A stretch of 10,031 nt of DNA from Clostridia bacterium (lineage in GTDB: Bacteria; Bacillota; Clostridia; Oscillospirales; CAG-272). Position 1 is the stretch's first letter; each line of letters starts with the position of its first letter. Position numbers and translations under genes: made by a program. This document shows, one piece after another, positions 7,042-10,031 of the stretch. The stretch spans positions 1 through 10,031 of the forward strand of contig JAFQNM010000094.1 in assembly GCA_017395885.1 (NCBI GenBank), in the 5' to 3' direction. The notes beneath the pieces were generated by a model. It did no database searches and had not been told where the DNA came from. It saw only the letters and a list, made by a program, of their open reading frames with translations.

Positions 7042-7103
7042 CCGTACCGTCACGTTCAAAAACGGCTGATCCGTTAAATGCTTGTTAAATTTTTTTGGAT
7101 TTA

Positions 7104-7131
7104 TTGACTTTTGCCATTTTTTGAATATAAT
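7104..7131 (+). promoter_or_regulatory. Promoter of the riboswitch-ATPase unit
   Basis: TTGACT (7104-7109), a 16-base spacer and TATAAT (7126-7131). Transcription should start near 7138, about 20 bases before the riboswitch aptamer. The promoter lies 60 bases after the YitT remnant. Confidence 0.85.
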
Positions 7132-7156
7132 GATAGTTGAAAAGAGAATATTCTTC

Positions 7157-7248
7157 ATCAAAGGGGAGTAGTTTAAACGTGTCGTCAACAATCGCGGCTC
7201 GAAAGAGCTTGGTGGCACGTGCCGATTTTCGGTTACCAGACTTTTGGT
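7157..7248 (+). ncRNA. yybP-ykoY (manganese) riboswitch aptamer
   Basis: The class hallmarks are present in order: AAAGGGGAGTAG at 7160-7171, the CGTCAACA segment near 7183-7190, and a closing half with TTGGT (7209-7213) pairing with ACCAG (7235-7239). Other stems are GCTC-GAAA-GAGC (7197-7208), capped by a GNRA loop, and CCGA/TCGG (7222-7232). The outer P1 stem can form between ATCAAAGG (7157-7164) and CTTTTGGT (7241-7248), with two G-U pairs. The second strand of P1 is also the 5' arm of the terminator that follows, so the two folds exclude each other. Known members of this class bind Mn2+ and turn on genes for Mn efflux or homeostasis, including P-type ATPases, MntP and TerC-like proteins. 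Expected logic here: Mn2+ stabilises P1, the terminator cannot form and the ATPase is expressed. The P2 region looks unusually short. Confidence 0.92.
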
Positions 7249-7277
7249 GCACTTTTTGTGCACCAAAAGTCTTTTTT
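7238..7277 (+). terminator. Riboswitch expression-platform terminator
   Basis: The arms AGACTTTTGGTGCAC (7238-7252) and GTGCACCAAAAGTCT (7258-7272) are perfectly complementary over 15 bp around a TTTTT loop, and a T run follows to 7277. It lies 17 bases before the ATPase start codon and overlaps the P1 strand of the aptamer, so it is the regulated off state. Confidence 0.95.
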
Positions 7278-7294
7278 AGTATAAGGAGACAGAT

Positions 7295-9892
7295 ATGAAA
7301 GACCATTATTTGAATTCTAAAAATGAAGTCCTTTCCCATTTCAACGTAACCCCCGCAGGTCATACAAGAGAAAAGGCAGAGGCCCTTCTCGCGAAGGTCG
7401 GTCCCAATGCGCTGAAGGAGGGAAAGCGCAAAAGCACCCTTCAGGTGTTTCTCTCTCAGTTTGCAGACCTTCTCGTTATCATTCTGATAGCCGCTGCCGT
7501 TATTTCCATGCTTTCAGGCAACGTTGAAAGCACTATCGTTATTTTTGCGGTCATTATTATGAACGCAATTCTCGGAACGGTCCAGCACAAGAAGGCAGAA
7601 AAATCGCTTGATAGCCTTAAATCCCTCTCGTCTCCCCATGCAAAGGTGATCAGAAACGGCGCAAAAACCGTGGTTCCCTCTGCAGAGATCGTTCCCGGCG
7701 ATATCGTTATCCTTGAGGCAGGAGATATGGTCGTTGCCGACGGAAGAATAATTGAAAACGCCTCCCTCCAGGTTAACGAAAGCTCCCTGACAGGCGAGTC
7801 TACAAACGTTGATAAGCAGGATGCCTCTATTTCTGAGGAGGTCCCCCTCGGAGACCGTGTTAATATGGTCTATTCGGGCAGTCTCGTTACCTACGGAAGA
7901 GCTACCGTTGTTGTTACCGGAACGGGAATGGATACGGAGATAGGCAAGATAGCCGCTCTTATGAACGCCACAAAGGAGAAGAAAACTCCCCTCCAGATAA
8001 GCCTTGATAAGTTCAGCAGCCGTCTTGCAATTATCATAATGGTCATCAGCGCCATCGTTTTCGGCCTCAGCCTCTGGCGTGAAATGCCGATTCTGGACTC
8101 TCTTATGTTTGCGGTTGCCCTTGCTGTTGCCGCAATTCCCGAGGCTCTCAGCTCCATCGTTACCATCGTTCAGGCTATGGGAACACAGAAGATGGCAAGA
8201 GAAAACGCCATAATCAAGGAGCTGAAGGCTGTTGAAAGCCTTGGCTGCGTTTCTGTTATCTGCTCTGATAAAACCGGCACCCTTACCCAGAACAAAATGA
8301 CCGTATGCGATATTTATATTGATAACAAAACTATTGCCCCCTCTGCTCTCGACCTTGAGAGCAAGCTGCACAGATACCTTCTCTACAACGCAATGCTGGC
8401 AAATGACTCCAGTATGGTTGACGGAAAGGGAATCGGTGACCCCACAGAATACTGCCTCCTTGAAATGGTCCGCTCCATTGACCTTGATGAGGAGCTTATC
8501 CGTAAGGGCATGCCCCGTCTTGCAGAGCTGCCCTTTGATTCTGACAGAAAGCTTATGTCCGTTAAATACAACATCCACGGCGTTCCCAGAATACTTACTA
8601 AGGGTGCCCTGGACGTGCTTCTGGACAGATCTACCCGTATCCGCACAGGAGAGGGGGTTCGCCCTATAACCAAAGAGGATATTGAGGCTATAACAAATAA
8701 GAACCGTGAGTTTTCGGAAAACGGCCTGAGAGTTCTTGCATTTGCCTATAAGGAGGGCGATGAGGCAGATACCCTCACCCTCTCAGATGAGCAGGACTTT
8801 ATATTCCTCGGCCTTATCTCTATGATGGATCCGCCCAGGCCTGAATCCACAGAGGCCGTTAAGGATGCAAAGCGTGCCGGGATCAAGCCTATTATGATAA
8901 CGGGAGATCACAAGATCACAGCAACAGCCATTGCAAGGCAGATCGGTATTTTTGAGGACGGCGATATGGCCCTCACGGGATTGGAGCTGGATAGCCTCTC
9001 TGAGGAGGAGCTCTCGGAAAAGCTTGAGAGAGTATCCGTTTATGCCCGTGTTTCTCCCGAAAACAAGATACGTATTGTTGATGCATGGCAGAAGAAGGGC
9101 AACATCGTTGCCATGACGGGTGACGGAGTTAACGATGCTCCCGCTCTTAAAAAGGCCGATATCGGAGTTGCAATGGGTATCACGGGAACAGAGGTCTCAA
9201 AGGATGCCTCTGCCATGATCCTCACAGATGACAATTTTGCAACCATTATCAAGGCGGTGTCAAACGGCAGAAACGTTTACCGAAACATTAAAAACGCCAT
9301 CAAATTCCTTCTCTCCGGTAATATGGCAGGAATCCTTGCCGTTCTTTATACTTCAATAATGGCTCTGCCCGCTCCCTTTGCACCTGTTCACCTGCTCTTT
9401 ATGAATCTGCTGACAGACTCCCTCCCTGCCATTGCCATAGGAATGGAGCCTGCCGATAAGAGCCTCCTCTCTGAAAAGCCCCGTGATCCCAAGGAGGGGA
9501 TTCTCAATAAGAGCTTCGTTGCAAACCTGTTTATCCAGGGCGGACTTATAGCCGGATGCACAATGATCGCCTTTCATATAGGACTCAGGGCGGGCGGTGA
9601 GGCCCTTGCCAGCACAATGGCATTTGCAACTCTGACCCTTGCCAGACTTTTCCACGGCTTTAACTGCAGAGGCGACCGCTCCATATTTAAGCTGGGGCTC
9701 ACAACAAACAAGTCCGGCATCGGCGCATTTGCGGCAGGTGTAGTACTCCTTGGGCTGGTAATTTTCGTTCCCTTCCTGGCAAAGCTCTTCTCGGTTGCCC
9801 CCCTTACCCTTGCCCAGATCGGTATCATCGCAGGCCTTGCATTTATCCCCAGCCTCGTGATCCAGATAGCAAGAGTAATAAGAGGAAAATAA
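7295..9892 (+). CDS. P2-type cation-transporting ATPase (Ca2+/Mn2+ efflux)
   Basis: An 865-residue P-type ATPase of the SERCA/SPCA-like group that exports divalent cations from the cytoplasm using ATP. AAGGAG lies six bases before the ATG. The order is: N-terminal cation ATPase segment; M1-M2 (about 56-97); actuator domain with TGES at 166-169; M4 with IPEALSS at 281-287; phosphorylation site D325-KTGTLT; nucleotide domain with GDPTE and TKGALD; TGDGVNDAP hinge at 608-616 (D610, D614); and six C-terminal membrane segments. Cation ligands are E283 (M4), N676 (M5), and N704 and D708 (M6: MNLLTDSLP). These match SERCA site II. The position of the SERCA site I glutamate in M5 is G679, so a single ion per cycle is expected, as in PMCA and SPCA pumps. 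The upstream yybP-ykoY riboswitch points to Mn2+ as a physiological substrate or inducer. Ca2+ transport is also possible. It is a one-gene unit with terminators on both sides. Confidence 0.95.
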   Translation: MKDHYLNSKNEVLSHFNVTPAGHTREKAEALLAKVGPNALKEGKRKSTLQVFLSQFADLLVIILIAAAVISMLSGNVESTIVIFAVIIMNAILGTVQHKKAEKSLDSLKSLSSPHAKVIRNGAKTVVPSAEIVPGDIVILEAGDMVVADGRIIENASLQVNESSLTGESTNVDKQDASISEEVPLGDRVNMVYSGSLVTYGRATVVVTGTGMDTEIGKIAALMNATKEKKTPLQISLDKFSSRLAIIIMVISAIVFGLSLWREMPILDSLMFAVALAVAAIPEALSSIVTIVQAMGTQKMARENAIIKELKAVESLGCVSVICSDKTGTLTQNKMTVCDIYIDNKTIAPSALDLESKLHRYLLYNAMLANDSSMVDGKGIGDPTEYCLLEMVRSIDLDEELIRKGMPRLAELPFDSDRKLMSVKYNIHGVPRILTKGALDVLLDRSTRIRTGEGVRPITKEDIEAITNKNREFSENGLRVLAFAYKEGDEADTLTLSDEQDFIFLGLISMMDPPRPESTEAVKDAKRAGIKPIMITGDHKITATAIARQIGIFEDGDMALTGLELDSLSEEELSEKLERVSVYARVSPENKIRIVDAWQKKGNIVAMTGDGVNDAPALKKADIGVAMGITGTEVSKDASAMILTDDNFATIIKAVSNGRNVYRNIKNAIKFLLSGNMAGILAVLYTSIMALPAPFAPVHLLFMNLLTDSLPAIAIGMEPADKSLLSEKPRDPKEGILNKSFVANLFIQGGLIAGCTMIAFHIGLRAGGEALASTMAFATLTLARLFHGFNCRGDRSIFKLGLTTNKSGIGAFAAGVVLLGLVIFVPFLAKLFSVAPLTLAQIGIIAGLAFIPSLVIQIARVIRGK

Positions 9893-10003
9893 AAATAAAG
9901 GCTGTCGTATAAGGCGCAGAACGCAAAAAAGCAAATCAGAAACAGCGAATGTTGAATGGTAATTGAATATGCTAAAGTACCTGTAACCCAAGCTGTGCCA
10001 AAG

Positions 10004-10029
10004 AAAACCTCCGATTTTTCGGAGGTTTT
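10004..10029 (+). terminator. Intrinsic terminator after the cation ATPase gene
   Basis: AAAACCTCCGA (10004-10014) pairs perfectly with TCGGAGGTTTT (10019-10029) around a four-base loop; the final Ts serve as the U tract. It lies about 110 bases after the ATPase stop. I see no gene in 9893-10003. Confidence 0.85.
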
Positions 10030-10031
10030 CA

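Noticed and set aside
6681..7088. 135-residue open frame read as an intact small protein
   Set aside because: Its first 90 codons are the membrane part of YitT, but its end is an out-of-frame reading of the DUF2179 tail, so it is part of the pseudogene.
7061..7096. Possible terminator after the YitT remnant (AACGG/CCGTT hairpin and a later T run)
   Set aside because: The stem has only five pairs and the T run starts about 14 bases further on, too far for a standard intrinsic terminator.
7514..8578. Minus-strand 354-residue open frame inside the P-type ATPase gene
   Set aside because: Long antisense frames are common opposite biased coding sequence; the plus strand carries TGES and DKTGTLT here, and the antisense product shows no motif.
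9353..9991. Minus-strand 212-residue cysteine-containing open frame
   Set aside because: Most of it is antisense to the ATPase membrane domain, the cysteines are not arranged in any metal-binding pattern I recognise, and no promoter is evident.

Overview
The window looks like a chromosomal segment from a Gram-positive, low-to-mid GC Bacillota, most likely class Clostridia. The clues are strong AAAGGAG-type ribosome binding sites, an AlgI-like/DHHW acyltransferase pair, a clostridial-style variant of the type IIA topoisomerase B subunit, a YitT-family remnant and a yybP-ykoY riboswitch. Genus cannot be set from the sequence. I see no phage, transposon, CRISPR array, tRNA or rRNA.

Left half (1-4802, minus strand): one tight operon read right to left from an extended -10 promoter at about 4794-4802. 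It encodes an MBOAT membrane O-acyltransferase (3322-4740), a membrane-anchored DHHW/AlgX-like SGNH protein (1991-3292), a small lipoprotein of unknown function (1533-1970), and a ParE/GyrB-like topoisomerase ATPase subunit cut by the window edge (1-1521). Intergenic gaps are 11 to 29 bases. The first two form the known two-part machine that moves acyl groups across the membrane onto an extracellular glycan. The lipoprotein may serve the same envelope process. The topoisomerase is probably co-transcribed but functionally separate.

Middle (4904-7041): cysK (minus, 4942-5865) ends at a strong intrinsic terminator. It faces away from a maltose/galactoside-type acetyltransferase gene (plus, 5990-6628), and the two genes share a short region with two back-to-back sigma-A-type promoters. 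Directly behind the acetyltransferase, with its own intact ribosome binding site, lies a broken YitT-family membrane protein gene (6625-7041) that carries a frameshift and a large internal deletion.

Right part (7104-10031, plus strand): a promoter, a yybP-ykoY (Mn2+) riboswitch with a 15-bp intrinsic terminator, and the gene it controls, a P2-type cation-transporting ATPase of 865 residues (7295-9892), followed by an intrinsic terminator at the window end. This reads as a manganese-induced efflux unit.

Most of the window is conventional. The best-supported points for a second look are the riboswitch-ATPase unit with a cation site reduced in the manner of SPCA/PMCA pumps, the YitT pseudogene, the envelope acylation operon with its small lipoprotein, and the divergent promoter with a six-G run in the cysK spacer. 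I did not find convincing evidence for a wholly new system.
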